A stretch of 55,195 nt of DNA from Chara braunii (lineage: Eukaryota > Streptophyta > Charophyceae > Charales > Characeae), in the NCBI GenBank assembly GCA_003427395.1, contig BFEA01000282.1:937960-993154 (forward strand), given 5' to 3'. The notes under the pieces were generated by a model, which searched no databases, was not told the DNA's origin, and saw only the letters and a list, made by a program, of their open reading frames with translations. The translations under genes and the position numbers were made by a program. Positions 32,352 through 43,107 of the stretch are shown here, piece after piece (within the stretch, counting starts at the first letter, position 1; every line of letters begins with the position of its first letter).

Positions 32352-33383
32352 TTATGGTGGAGGATCATCCTCATCAGGAGAAAGAAAATGAGATCGAGAA
32401 TTTACAACAATTACAACTGGATTCGAAGTACTTGGATTAAAAGTAGAGTGAGTATTCACAGTAGAAGTAGGTGGAATAGAAGTAGAGGTAGGAGAAGTAG
32501 AATCACCTTCAGAGGTAGAAAATGCAGCAAAAGTAGAAGGCACATGGAGAGGCTTCACAAGAGTTATATGTACATGCTCAGCTTCCTTGCGCCTGCGCAG
32601 TGATTTGCATAATTTGTTTGCATTTAAAAGAGTCACAGGGGACTCGCGCGTCTCGTCCAATAGAACGGTACGCTCGTTCCCCTTGGCATTACGCACCATG
32701 AACTGATTATCCGCCCACGTGGTCCTTAGGCAATGAGCCTTTAACCAGCCCAAACCAATGACCGCGTCGAACGGATACTTGTCCATGATTTAAAAGTTCA
32801 GCTCATGTGTGACAATGCGATCCTTGTCAAAAGTGACGCGCACACCTTTGACAGCATGTGTTGAGGTGAAAACCTCTTGGTTGCCCACCTGGGTCTGACA
32901 AGGGTTCTGCAACTCCACTTGTTTCATTCCCAGGCCCGCCTTACGAATCTCGTTAGGAGAAAAGAAATTAGTTGTTGAACCACTATCAATCAGTACGCGG
33001 ATGTATCGGCGGTTAATGAGCAGCTTAAAGAAGGTTAGCTCCACACTCCCTTGAACGCAGCGTTGCTGCTTGAGCTGCAGCCAATGTTCCAGGTGAGCGT
33101 GGAAGTCCACTTCCTTAGACACCTTCCAAGGCTCAGTGTACAATACTAGAACTGCAGCAGCCTTGGATTCAGCGTCGTTCTGGGCTTCAAGAGTAGGTTG
33201 TTGATCAGATTCAGGCTCATTGGGGGGGCCTGCAACTGATGGTTCAGCTTCCCTTGTTGTTGAGAGTGCTGATGACTCTTCTACGCCCTTTGCTTGTTTC
33301 CCTCCAGACGATAATAGTCCTGCACAGCATGCCCAGGCTTTTGGCAATGCAAGCACACGCGCAGTTTGGATCTTCTTTCCCAT
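32352..33383 (-). CDS. Gypsy A protease and linker
   Basis: The frame 33383-32790 contains the retropepsin active site VLIDSGSTTNFFS at about 32965-32995 and ends at TAA (HELNF stop). The same frame continues after the stop with YPFDAVIGLGWLKAH, the second conserved protease motif, then a Ser/Thr/Pro-rich linker (PTSTSIPPTSTVNTHSTF) leading to RT. One stop thus cuts the protease in its middle. The N-terminal part overlaps the end of gag in another frame. Confidence 0.75.
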
Positions 33384-34814
33384 TCTTTTTTACGGATGCG
33401 GAGGGCTTCCCAAGGCTTGGTAGAAGCGTCCTCCGGTTTCTCAGGGATCTTCGCATTCTTGAGGAGGTGTGCAATAGTTCCCCTACCCGAACCACGGTTA
33501 GGCCCCTTGCTTGAAGCAGTCTTTTTGAATGCATTAAAGTTTTCTTCTTCATTCACGTCTGACTCAATGGCTGATGTAGAACAACCCATATCGGAGTCCG
33601 GCTCTAGATCGTCATCTAGAGACAAATCATCCGCGTAGGACTGATCTTCAGCCTCCCGATGTTCATGCAGGGCAAGCTGGTTGTTGCTTTCATAACGCTT
33701 GCGTTGTGATTTTCTACCTTCAGCTGGTGCCTTTGTACGCCTCGCGAGGTCCTTGGCCTCTAGGTTGACTAGATCCGTCATGAGCTCTCGCCAGGTGGTA
33801 TGGTCTTTGAGTCCTAGCAGGGAGAGGTATTCTTTAGGGGCCACTCCCATGACTACAACCATGCAAGACACGTCGGTCATTCCCAGGTTTGGAGTGGTGA
33901 ACAGACCAGTCAAGTGCTTTTCGAAAGCCTGCATGGAGGTCCTCCACGTTTGGCCTTTGAGGGCCTTAAGCTTCAGCCTTGCCTTGAGCGCAACGTGCTT
34001 ATCTTGGTACTGTGTGATGAGAAGGTCCTCAAGAGTGTGTACAGGAGTTACTTTCAACCACTCAGTCAGGTCAATCCTGTCATAACCTGCTGCAACAGCT
34101 TGGAGTTCTATGAAACTCCGTACGACGGGCTCAGTGTTTGTGCTCATAATCATGCTTCGTTCTTCCTGCGGTGTTCGCAGTACCTCGAAGTATGAGCGCA
34201 TGGAGCTAATCCAAGAGGTGATGTCCCCTTTCCCGTCGTACTTACGGCAGAGTGGCCGCCCGCTTGTCCACTACGGGACCGTTGTACTGTACGCCGGTAA
34301 GAACTGTGGCGTTTTGGGCTGATGTCCCTGCATTTGGGACTATGACCAGTGCAAAACTACCGGTGCTGCCGCTTGAGGAGCTGGCACCGGTTTCTGTGCT
34401 TGTCACAGTTCCACTTGCTTTCGTCATGAGGACTGTGTTAGGTTGAGAGACTGGGACTGCAGCAGGTCGAGGGTTAGGAGGACGGGGGGCAGACAGTTGG
34501 GACTGTTTGAGGCTGACTATCTCAGCCTGCAGCTCTTGATTCCGCTGCTCCAGGGTTGTCACACGGGACTCAAGGGGTCCCAGTCGAACCAAGGCTGCTA
34601 CGACAGCAACTATCTTCTCTCGGAACCGGTCATCATTCGATTCCGGAACCGCAAGGAGGGCCACGTGTTGAGCAATGCTTGTGGCTCTGGCCGCTGCCTC
34701 TGCCTCCCTTTCCCTCTGTACGACATCATCATAAAGTTTTTGAAAGAACGGTTTCTCGTTCTTGTCCGCTGCGTCCAGCATGGCCTGCCATAGGGCATAT
34801 GAGATGTCTGCCAT
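33281..34814 (-). CDS. Gypsy A gag, one frameshift, altered zinc knuckle
   Basis: The ATG at 34814 begins MADISYALWQAMLDAADKNE. A coiled coil (LESRVTTLEQRNQELQAEIV) and a Pro/Ser/Thr-rich linker follow. A single frameshift near 34225-34242 leads to the capsid part (SMRSYFEVLRTPQEE, LTGLFTTPNLGMTDVSCM). The C-terminus has RVCLHCQKPGHAVQDYYR: the last Cys of CX2CX4HX4C is Tyr. Copy A' reads through the frameshift position as KYDGKEGITSW, which helps place the lesion. Confidence 0.85.
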
Positions 34815-35698
34815 GCTGGAGGAAGGGGTGTTAGTAGATCTCTAAAGAGGGTTCCGCTCTCTCCTCACGTTTGGACGAACACTCCTCTTGCCCTTTCTCA
34901 CGTTCCCAAAAAGAACACCTTCTCTCTCCCTTCTCTTTCTTCCCGCTGTCTGTGCACGCGTCTCAATACCGGACATAGATAGTTCAGATTAAAGAAACAA
35001 ACAGTAAATCGCACAGAGTAGAAGGTAGAACTCCTAGCCGGAGCGGCAATTCATTTGGACTTAGAGAATGGCACGCAATAGAATAAAGAAAAGAATAATA
35101 AAAATAAAACGGAAGAGAGGACTGACTTATCGAACGGGCCCGATCAGATTAGCTGGAGATCCCCTCTTGTCTAACCTGACAAGGTACATGTACCACTATA
35201 AATCAGCCGAAGAAAAACTAATTGCAGCAATGGAGATGTCGAGGGGTGCAGACGATCGCCGAGCCAGGCGCAGGGTAGTATGTGATAACATGCAGTAAGA
35301 CCAGTCAAGATCCCCTTGAATGGAATGCCCTTGCTAGCCATATGTCCCCCAAGTTCAGCACAACAAAGAGATGCATTGACCGCAACAGATTTGGGCCCGA
35401 AAGGTCCTGTCCCCTTGGGCCTGGTCCCACTGAGTCCCAAGGGTCCCGAGTAGGTCGTGGACCAGGACCAACGAGATAGGTGTACCAAGTCAGTCCCAAA
35501 CTGCCTCTACCGTACTGAAAAAGGAAAAGACAACTTTCAGCAAGAACTTACCCCTACAACCATTCAAAAATGAAAAGACATTGCACCGTAGAAAGATATG
35601 TCATTTAGAACAGATACCTCGTCCATCCATCCATCAGGTGAGAAAGCAATCCACATGCTCACACACACAACCAAGACCGCAGAGAAGAGGAAGAGAGC
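34815..35698 (-). other. Gypsy A leader, gag-proximal part
   Basis: Non-coding between gag and the gypsy B insertion; matched by 48971-49855 of copy A' with substitutions and small indels. Contains A/T-rich runs near 35070-35110 and a CCTTGGGCCTGGTCCCACTG block. Confidence 0.7.
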
Positions 35699-35703
35699 CC
35701 AGC
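35699..35703 (-). repeat. Target-site duplication of gypsy B (left)
   Basis: CCAGC here and at 44385-44389 flank the two LTR ends of gypsy B. In A' the uninterrupted site reads CCCAACACACCCC, at about 49857-49869. Confidence 0.85.
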
Positions 35704-36456
35704 TGTTGCATACTGTAACTGTGCAGACCAGAACAAGAACCGACCTCTCAATACAAAGTACAAGATAGCGTAGCGGAAGACTTAGATACCAATGATCNAA
35801 GATAGCGTAGCGGAAGACTTAGATACCAATGATCGGAACAATCAATATTGCAATGCAGCCCCGAACATACATCATCATCATCCTTCCATGGTGTGAAGGG
35901 GTCTGGCGCTTCACACAGGAAGACTTCGCCAGCCCCAACCATACACAAACGAAGGAGATGGGGGTTAGACGAAGAAGAGGGGAAGATGGGGAATGTCGTC
36001 AACACCAAGTCTTCGGCACAGGCCCAAATAGTCCCTCGTTAAAATGTCTGAATCCCAATGTCGAGTCTGGATCCAATGTCGCCAAGTCTCAAGTCACAAC
36101 TCTCTCTCTGTAGTAGTCCATTGATACTGAGAAGTCAGGTGGTGAGAGGGGAAGAAGAGATGGTGGACTCAAAAGAAGAGGAAGAAGAACTCGCTCTCTC
36201 TCTCTCTCAGTCCAGTACTAACCTGTGAAGTTGGCGCCTTGATGCAGGTACCTCGAAGATGGATCTGGAGCTATGGCGCCAGGTAAGTCTCGCTGGCCTC
36301 CGCCAACCATCTCTCCCAACTCTACTATCTACCTCCTATTTCTGAGGCTTTTAGGCTGAAAGTGCGGGACGGGCCCTGCAGGGCCTATTTCTGAGGCTTT
36401 TAGGCTGAAAGTGCGGGACGGGCCCTGCAGGGCCCGTGTGGCTACGCAGTATGCCA
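35704..36456 (-). repeat. Gypsy B 3' LTR (left), shortened
   Basis: It starts TGTTGCATACTGTAAC, as does the right LTR. It lacks about 490 bases that the right LTR has between ACCTCCTA and the AGGCTTTTAGGCTGAAA block. Instead it carries a 49-bp unit twice (36335 and 36384). A single N with a 36-base duplication around it (35762-35834) is an assembly artefact. Confidence 0.85.
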
Positions 36457-36474
36457 CCCCCCCCCCCCNCCTTG
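36457..36474 (-). other. Gypsy B polypurine tract (poly-G)
   Basis: On the minus strand a long G run, with one unresolved base at 36469, precedes the LTR. A G homopolymer is an unusual but possible plus-strand primer site; the exact length is uncertain because of the N. Confidence 0.6.
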
Positions 36475-36479
36475 AAGAA

Positions 36480-36760
36480 CCGAGCTTACCTGCGAGGGCG
36501 AAGCTGTTTGTCTGAGGGAGGGACCACAGTCCGGGTGGGAGGGGCAGGTTGTGAAGGTCCCTGAGCCAACCTCTGTCGCTCGTAGTGAGCGTAGATCAGC
36601 GGTGCGGATGCTTTCAAATATGTTCATGAAATCCACCGAGTGTTGTCGGGATCGCGTGCTCTGAATGTAACCTTGTACTGGCGCGGCTTGTTGCCGTACT
36701 TGCGACCTGTGATGACGGGGTCAACTTCCTGATGACCATCCATAGATGGAGGGTCTTGCG
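36480..36760 (-). pseudogene. Gypsy B chromodomain region
   Basis: After the stop that ends the integrase frame, VDPVITGRKYGNKPRQYKVT, DPDNTRWI, a stop, and LIYAHYERQR can be read, the pattern of a chromodomain (aromatic residues and the WI motif). A Pro/Arg-rich tail follows (PAPPTRTVVPPSDKQLRPRR). Confidence 0.65.
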
Positions 36761-36761
36761 A

Positions 36762-37550
36762 TCATGGGCCTGGGACGTCGTCGCTCTTAGCTGGTGTATA
36801 TGTTGCCAGCTTCGAGGCGTAAAAGACTGGATGGACCGTCAGATGCGCCGGGATGTCGATCACAAACGAAGGGCCATCGGGCTCATCGCCCACGGCTGCT
36901 GTTACGGGCCATGGTCCAAACCACTTCGGAAGCAGTTTGCGTGAAACGTCCTGTTCCAGTGCAAAGTCTTTCGCGGAGACCCAAACCAGATCACCGGCGC
37001 GGATAGGACATGGCACGAGACGCCTGTTGGCCTGCTGCTGCATGCGGATCTGAGCCTTTTGCATGTTCGCGCGTGCCTGAGCCAGCAATTCCCTGTACTT
37101 CCGAACGGAAGCGGGAGAGCAAGCGGCGTCAATGTCGGCTGGTCGTGGGAGGAGAAGGTCGGCGAAGATGCGGCCTTTCCGTCCACCGTGGTGCAACTCA
37201 AATGGGGTCACGTCGATCGCCGGGTGCACCGAAGTGTTGTAGGCGAAGTCGATGTCGGGGAGGCGGTCAACCCAATCTTTCTGTTCCGGACGGATGAGCG
37301 TACGAAGCATCATTTGAGCGGTTTCATGTGCCCGCTCCGTTTGCCCGTCCGTCTGTGGATGCCGAGCCGAACTTGGTTTCATCTTCGTGCCGAACTCCTG
37401 CATGAGAGCAGTCCAAAATGCCGACATGAAGCGAGTGTCGCGGTCGCTGACTGTCTTCTGGTACACTGTGGCCACAAATCCAACCGGTGTGCAAGAGGCG
37501 TGCCAGCTTAGGAGCCGTGGAGTAGTACTTGCAAGGGAGAAAACGCGCAT
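36762..37550 (-). CDS. Gypsy B integrase core and C-terminus
   Basis: From about 37470 the frame reads QKTVSDRDTRFMSAFW (second D of DDE), ARHPQTDGQTERAHE (E), FAYNTSVHPAIDVTPFEL, then the GPY/F-type module (DLVWVSAKDF, LPKWFGPWPVTA, VHPVFYASKLATY). The first D lies in the neighbouring frame, so a frameshift near 37480 divides the core. Confidence 0.85.
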   Translation of the reverse strand: MRVFSLASTTPRLLSWHASCTPVGFVATVYQKTVSDRDTRFMSAFWTALMQEFGTKMKPSSARHPQTDGQTERAHETAQMMLRTLIRPEQKDWVDRLPDIDFAYNTSVHPAIDVTPFELHHGGRKGRIFADLLLPRPADIDAACSPASVRKYRELLAQARANMQKAQIRMQQQANRRLVPCPIRAGDLVWVSAKDFALEQDVSRKLLPKWFGPWPVTAAVGDEPDGPSFVIDIPAHLTVHPVFYASKLATYTPAKSDDVPGP

Positions 37551-37780
37551 ACTTACTCAAACGGTCCACAATCGTGAGGATGTCGTCGTGTCCGAGGCGG
37601 TCGGGGGGGAATGGTCCGGTGACATCCATGGCAATGGAGAGACTGGGTTCCTGCAGGATCGGCATCGGGCGCAGCTCGCCGTAGGGGTTGTGGTTGCGGG
37701 GTTTGCTTCGTCGGCAAACTTTGCAAGAGTCGCAATACCTCGTGACGTTAGTGATGAGGTCGGGCCATCGGAATCGTTGT
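37480..37780 (-). pseudogene. Gypsy B integrase N-terminal part
   Basis: After a TGA at about 37777, which ends the long RNase H frame at NRTIARL, the sequence reads FRWPDLITNVTRYCDSCKVC (C-C of the zinc domain), NPYGELRPMPI, SLSIAMDVTGPFPP (first catalytic D) and TIVDRLSKYARFLPC. The HH pair lies in the preceding frame (LAGHFG). Confidence 0.75.
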
Positions 37781-39168
37781 CAAAGCCGTGCAATAGTGCG
37801 GTTGACTCCGAAATGGCCGGCGAGTCGCGAATCATGATACTCGCTGAGGAGGCGAGTCCGAAAACGGCGGTCGCGTGGGACACATAGTAAGTCCTTGCCC
37901 CGCGAGTGCAGGAGCAAGTACCCATCGGCGATGCGATAGTGGCTGGCCTGCGGGTGATCCGAAGATAGCTGCGCATATAGCGTGGCAAAATCTGGATCGG
38001 ACTCATAGCCCCTGATGAAGTGTCGCTGGGGCTCCTCGTCGAATGCGAAGGCATGATGTGTCATAGCGCAAAGATCAGGTTTTCGCGAGAGTGCATCTGC
38101 TGCGCAATTGGAGAGGCCGGGAAAATGTTTCGGTGTGAAGTCAAATTGGTCGATGAAGTACATCCATCGTCCGATCGTGCTGCTCACCGTATCCTGCGTC
38201 TTGTAGTAAGTCAGTGGGTTGTTGTCCGTAACCCATGTGAACCTACGACGCCCAAGGAGGAAGTGCCGCCATCGCTTGAGAGCCATGGCGAATGCGAGCA
38301 GCTCCTTCCTTGCATCATCAAGCGAGTTGATGGGAGGCACTTTGTGGCTGAAATACTCCACAGGGTGCCAGTCGTTGCCGTCGTGCTGTTCCAAGACTGC
38401 CCCAATGCCATAGCCGGCAGCGTCAGTCGTCACTCTCGTAGGCAGGGTGGGGTCATAGATGCTAAGGACGGGTGCCATGAGCATAGTCGTCTTAAGTGCT
38501 TGGAATGACCGGCGTGCGTCGTCATCGAATACAAATGGCACCTTTGGCGATTGTAATCTCGTCATAGGTGCAGCAATCCTCGAGTATCCGGTGATGAATC
38601 GCTCATAGTAGCCCGCCAATCCCATGAATGAACGAACGTCCGTGGTGTTGGTGGGCTCGGGCCATACTCGTAGGGCCTCGATCTTGTCCACAAGCGGACA
38701 GATGCCTTGCGGCGTCACATAATGTCCCAAGTACTCCTGCTCCTGCCGTGCGAATTCGCACTTGTCGCGGTTGGCTTTGTACTTGGCTTGTCGTAGCCAC
38801 TCCAAAACGGTGCGCAGGTGTTCCACATGCTCGTCCAAACTCCGACTGTACACCAGGATGTCGTCCAGGTAGATAAGTACGTATCGATCCAGCATGTGTC
38901 GGAACTCCATTGTCATAGCCGCTTGGAAAGTGGCCGGGGCATTCGTAAGGCCAAATGGCATAACCAGCCATTCGAAATGCCCATATCGCGTCTTAAACGC
39001 GGTCTTGTAGCGGTCCTCCTGCCGAATCTCGAGTTGGTGATATCCTGACTTGAGATCGAGCTTGGAGAAGAACTTGGTGCCGCCCAGTCGCTCCAAAGGT
39101 CGTCGATGCGTGGGAGAGGGACGGCGTTTCTGATCGTCTGCACGTGGAGCTTGCGATAATCGATGCAC
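37780..39168 (-). CDS. Gypsy B RT palm to RNase H and integrase start
   Basis: 462 codons, the longest open frame in the window. [17 protein letters not shown] and [13 protein letters not shown] are intact RT motifs A and [13 protein letters not shown] and [14 protein letters not shown] mark the RT connection. RNase H has VTTDAAGYG (D), ARKELLAFA (E), [10 protein letters not shown] (D) and CAADALSRK (D), all present. It ends in the integrase zinc domain at [22 protein letters not shown] fingers lie upstream in another frame. Confidence 0.9.
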   Translation of the reverse strand: MHRLSQAPRADDQKRRPSPTHRRPLERLGGTKFFSKLDLKSGYHQLEIRQEDRYKTAFKTRYGHFEWLVMPFGLTNAPATFQAAMTMEFRHMLDRYVLIYLDDILVYSRSLDEHVEHLRTVLEWLRQAKYKANRDKCEFARQEQEYLGHYVTPQGICPLVDKIEALRVWPEPTNTTDVRSFMGLAGYYERFITGYSRIAAPMTRLQSPKVPFVFDDDARRSFQALKTTMLMAPVLSIYDPTLPTRVTTDAAGYGIGAVLEQHDGNDWHPVEYFSHKVPPINSLDDARKELLAFAMALKRWRHFLLGRRRFTWVTDNNPLTYYKTQDTVSSTIGRWMYFIDQFDFTPKHFPGLSNCAADALSRKPDLCAMTHHAFAFDEEPQRHFIRGYESDPDFATLYAQLSSDHPQASHYRIADGYLLLHSRGKDLLCVPRDRRFRTRLLSEYHDSRLAGHFGVNRTIARL

Positions 39169-39600
39169 AACCGCAAATCCTTGTTCTTCTTCTGGACGAA
39201 GAGAACATGCGCACCGTATGGCGATGAGCTAGGCCGAATCCAACCTTTCTCTAGAAGGTCGTTGAGTTGTGCCCGAAGCACACTTAACTCTTCCTCGCTC
39301 ATTCGGTAGATGCAACCGCGCGGAGGTACGGCCCCGTCCTTGAGGATGATCTCGTGGCGGATGGGTCGATCCGATACTACTCCGTGCGGGCCTTCGAACA
39401 CGTCGCTGTAGGCGTCGAGAAGCTCGGTGATGCGTGGGTCCGAAGATGAGTCCGTCGATGAAGCGTCATGGGGCGGGAGGGCGTGGAGAAAACACAACCC
39501 CATCTCCTCGATGTCGTCTCTGATGATGGATGCTCACATGCTTGCGGCGGAGACCACGTGACAACTGATAGAAGGGTGAGGAGGAGCCACCGTGCATGGG
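39060..39600 (-). CDS. Gypsy B RT N-terminal part
   Basis: It reads [20 protein letters not shown], then [38 protein letters not shown] and LPRIDDLW. One base is missing near 39097, so RIDDL is followed by an unrelated frame while the true continuation ([14 protein letters not shown]) is in the frame of the 462-codon ORF. Upstream it meets a 43-bp duplication. Confidence 0.8.
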
Positions 39601-39605
39601 ACTAG

Positions 39606-39691
39606 TACTCCGTTCTGATCACGAACGTGAACGGTGCGGCGGTAGAAGTACTCCGTTCCGATCACGAATGTGAACGGTGCGGCGGTAGAAG
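39606..39691 (-). repeat. 43-bp tandem duplication in gypsy B pol
   Basis: TACTCCGTTCTGATCACGAA and the rest of a 43-base unit occur at 39606 and 39649, with two substitutions. 43 is not a multiple of three, so the duplication shifts the frame between protease and RT. Confidence 0.9.
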
Positions 39692-40000
39692 TTCAACGGG
39701 TGGTCCTCGCTTCGCAGCCATGACATGCCCAAGATCATGTCGAATTTGGTGTCCAGAATGTCAAAGGACACCGCCTCACTTGCGTGAGGGGCAAAGTACA
39801 CTGGGACGTCGTCAATGCACCGGTCAATTGACTTGTGCGTGTGACCGTCCGCCAATGTGACTTGCGTGGGCTGGGACTTCCTTCGGACTCGTGGGCCAAG
39901 GTCGGCGCGTGCCATGAAGTCCTGACTCATGTAGTTGCGAGACGCTCCGCAATCGATCAAAGCTCTGCAGGTCGCGTCTCCGATCTAAATGCGTACGTAT
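39619..40000 (-). CDS. Gypsy B protease
   Basis: The active site reads CRALIDCGASRNYMS at about 39935-39975 (D-C-G-A, where D-S/T-G-A is usual in the family). VTLADGHTHKSID and FDMILGMSWLRSEDHPLNF follow, the normal flap and second motif. Then the frame runs into the 43-bp duplication and stops. TTG at 39960 is only the edge of an ORF call; the real frame extends upstream. Confidence 0.8.
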
Positions 40001-40479
40001 AGTAATGGTGCGTCGATGTCGTCGTACCGTTGCGTCTTGAACTCGCGGACGATCTTCGCAATGTAGGCGTGAAGGTTGACAACCTCTACTCCGACGTCCA
40101 TCAACGTAGTCGGTACTGTAGTGTCAAGTAATCCCGCAATTGTGCCATGAGCACGTTACAATGCGGTTTCGGCAATCAACCGGACCGGGGAAGGGGCATC
40201 CATTGGAAGTCCGCAACTGTCAACGGGTCGAGCTCTTCAAGTCTTGACCATGACGTTGAATCCCCGACAATAGATGGCGGCGAAGCTGCCGAATCGGTTG
40301 CCGATGGTGATGAAACCGTGCATGCGGTAGATTGTTGCACGTGGAGCGGTTGGTCCTCGTAAGCATAACGAGAACTTACGACATTCGCATACTCCCCAGA
40401 TGTGTAGGAGGCCGCTAGCAAGGCGGCCGAATCTGGCGGAGTGGGAGGTGGAGTCGCCTCACCTCCCGCGAAACTCAGT

Positions 40480-40660
40480 TTTTCGAGTTAAGACGAGGCC
40501 GCACATCCTCCTTGGCCTGATCCTGGCAAAGAGAGGTCTTGTGCTTGGTGCTGTTGCACCAGTAACAGCAGCCGTAACGGCCGCTGAACTTGTACTCGGC
40601 CTCGGTCAAGTTGAACTTGACCCATGGTGGTGCTGGCTGTCCGTTTTCGACCTACGATGC
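40480..40660 (-). pseudogene. Gypsy B gag zinc knuckle region
   Basis: After a stop at about 40650, FNLTEAEYKFSGRYGCCYWC and NSTKHKTSLCQDQA can be read: CX2CX4HX4C with Lys where Gly is usual. Its frame continues from the long gag frame across that stop. Confidence 0.7.
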
Positions 40661-42101
40661 TGATTTCGCCGTCCCATTTACTCGGGACTTGTTGTTGCTT
40701 CGCGGCTGGACAGCAGCCACCTGATCTCCCTCACGTGACGCTTGGGTGGCTGCCGGGTCTTCCACAGTGTTGTCCGATTGGACTGCAGCGAACTGCTGCT
40801 GTCGCGGACCAGTTCTCACCTTCTCCCCACAGGTTGGCTGCCACGTTGACTTCTCGTGTGCAGCCGCCCTGTTGGTCTTGATGATCTCTCTCGCCTTGTC
40901 AATAATCTCGGCGAAAGTTGCATACTGCTCGCGATCACCAAGTGCCTGGCTCAATGCAGCGCATGACCTGTTGTAGAACTCGCGGTGCAACTGCGGAAAT
41001 GGTAAGTCCAGATCGGGTGTTGCCACGATCTTCTGCCATTCTGTGAGCCAGTCACGTGTTGCTGTGTTGCCTTGCGTCATGGCGAATAGACGGTTGATGG
41101 CGAGTGCAGGTGCGTCGTCGACGATGAACCGCTTCTTCCACAGCCGTGTTAACTCTTCCCATGTGATCTTGTCCTTCATATCTGTGACGTTGACGCCGTG
41201 GGTGGCTGCCAGGTGGGTTAACCAGATCTGGCATCCGCCCTTTGAGTTCATGAACAGGGCGCCGATGTACGCGTGCTTGGCGACAGGCAGAATCCGAAGT
41301 TGCGTCATGAAAGCTTCCCACCGAAGCACCGGGTCCTGATGCGTGTAGTCGTCGAACTTCTCAAGTTGAAAAGTTGGCATCCTGTATTGCTTTGGATTGT
41401 TGCCATCTGTGTTCGTCGATTGCAGTTGCTGGACCTCGGTCTTCAAAGTATCCAGCTGATTGTTGATGGTGGTCGGCGCAACGAAGGTGATGATGTCGGC
41501 GAGCATTGCGACGACGTGGTCGACGCGTTGCTCCAGTTGGCGGTTAGAGGGTGCATTGCTGGACTCACCAGCATCTGGTCCTGGTACAACTTGCTCCAGG
41601 TCCAGTACACGGGAATTGAGTGCCCGTGTAGCATCCTCGTGGCTCTGCACTATTCGGCGGAGGTTGGCCAATTCCTGGTGCTGTGTCTTCAGATCCTGGT
41701 ACTGTTGCTGCAGTTCCTGGTTCTGTCTCTCTAACTCGGACTGTTGGTAGCTGCAAGTGTACAACAACCGGGTCACGAGTTTGGAGAGGAACTCCTTATG
41801 CTGCTCTTCCGGTGTCGCGTCGTCGCCGTTGGACGGTTCAAAGTGCCAGAACTTGAGTCTTTCGATGCTGGCGGTTTCATGCCGCTGCAGCAGAACGTGG
41901 GCTTCCTTGCAGCGTGCCTGGGTATCTGCGTCTGCTTCGGCCTGTAGCCGCTGCTTCAGCCTGTAAGCGGGCAGCCTCGGCTGCCAGCTGGTGCTGTTCC
42001 TTAGCCTCGATTAGTGCGAGCTTAGCCTGGAACCGCTGTTTGTAGTCGGCAAGAGAATCGTTGGCCAGTTGGCTTGGCATGCCCAGAGCTGCGCCCGCCA
42101 T
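40652..42101 (-). CDS. Gypsy B gag
   Basis: The ATG at 42101 lies in a strong context (CCACCATGGC) and begins MAGAALGMPSQLANDSLADY. A frameshift near 41880-41900 leads to the main frame (41776-40652): a Gln-rich coiled coil (ERQNQELQQQYQDLKTQHQE), the capsid-like YTHQDPVLRWEAFMTQLRIL, LWKKRFIVDDAPALAINRLF and a basic C-terminus. A stop separates it from the zinc knuckle. Confidence 0.85.
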
Positions 42102-42106
42102 GGTGG

Positions 42107-42313
42107 CAGGTCACTGCTTTCGTGGCACTGTTGACGTGGCACTGCTGATGTGGGACTGTTGCTGACGTGGCACTGCTGGCATGGCACTGTCGCTGACGTG
42201 GCACTGCTGACGTGGCACTATTGACGTGGCACTGCTGACGTGGCACTATTGTTGACGTGACATTGCTGATGTGGCACTGTTGTTGACGTGGCACTGTTGC
42301 TGACGTGGCACTG
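42107..42313 (-). repeat. Array of TGACGTGGCA motifs in the gypsy B leader
   Basis: On the plus strand I count eight exact TGACGTGGCA copies and about five near-copies (TGATGTGGCA, TGACGTGACA and similar) in 207 bases, spaced by CTG or CTATTG spacers. TGACGTGG is a classical ACGT-core bZIP-binding sequence in plants. The array lies directly upstream of the gag ATG on the element strand. Confidence 0.85.
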
Positions 42314-42399
42314 TACCAACTCGGAAATGCATGCAAAGGGTGGGTGGGGAGGGAAAACGCAGGTAGGGAACCAACCCAACAATACTTTCCTCCCGACCC

Positions 42400-43090
42400 T
42401 AATCAACAGATAAAAAATAAAAAAAATAAAAGAGGACTACATCCATTTCTTTTTTTTTTGTATATCTGTCGATCTATTATGAGTGAGACATGTCAGAAGA
42501 GTACTATGAACGAGATCTAGGCTCGGTTCCGCAAAGTTTCGACTTTCACAAAAATGCGATCTTTGAAAGAAAAAAAATTTGCGAAATAGAGTACAGATGC
42601 GATTTTCAGAAAGAACGAAATCCGGTTTCTGAGAATATGGCAACCACTGAATATGGCTACCGAAATGTTGGTAGCCTTCGCAAGATTTCGGTTTTCAAAA
42701 AAATTTTGCGAGATAGAATGGAAATTCAATTTTCAGAAAAGAATAATTTCGGTTTTCGAGAATCTGACCACTTCTATCATTATCCCAATATGCCTAGAAA
42801 ATGAAATACTAACAACAAAAATTTTCAGCTATGTATGCGAAATATCAGAGAAACGAGATGCTACTATCGGGAATTTTCAAACAATACGAAATGCGATTTA
42901 TCAGAAATTTTCAGATATTTGCTATGTAAAAACGAAATACCAATATCAAAAATTTTCAGGTCAAACAAAATGCGAATATCAGAAATTTTCATATAGTTGT
43001 TGCGATAATTTTTTTTCCTGAGATTTGACGAAGTCCTACTTGATTTACTAATGAGTGATCACTAGATCAAGCAAGCTGGCTACTTAATTG
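42400..43090 (-). other. AT-rich block in the gypsy B leader
   Basis: The composition changes abruptly from GC-rich gag to A/T-rich. CAGAAATTTTCA or AAAATTTTCAG recurs at about 42822, 42900, 42950 and 42980. Open frames here (for example 42490-42804) are by-products of low stop density. Its origin is unknown; it may be an insertion in the leader. Confidence 0.55.
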
Positions 43091-43107
43091 AGCGGGTCCT
43101 CTGAATG

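Noticed and set aside
33699-34322. Plus-strand frames up to 128 codons in the gag region of gypsy A
   Set aside because: Shadows of the gag frame on the opposite strand.
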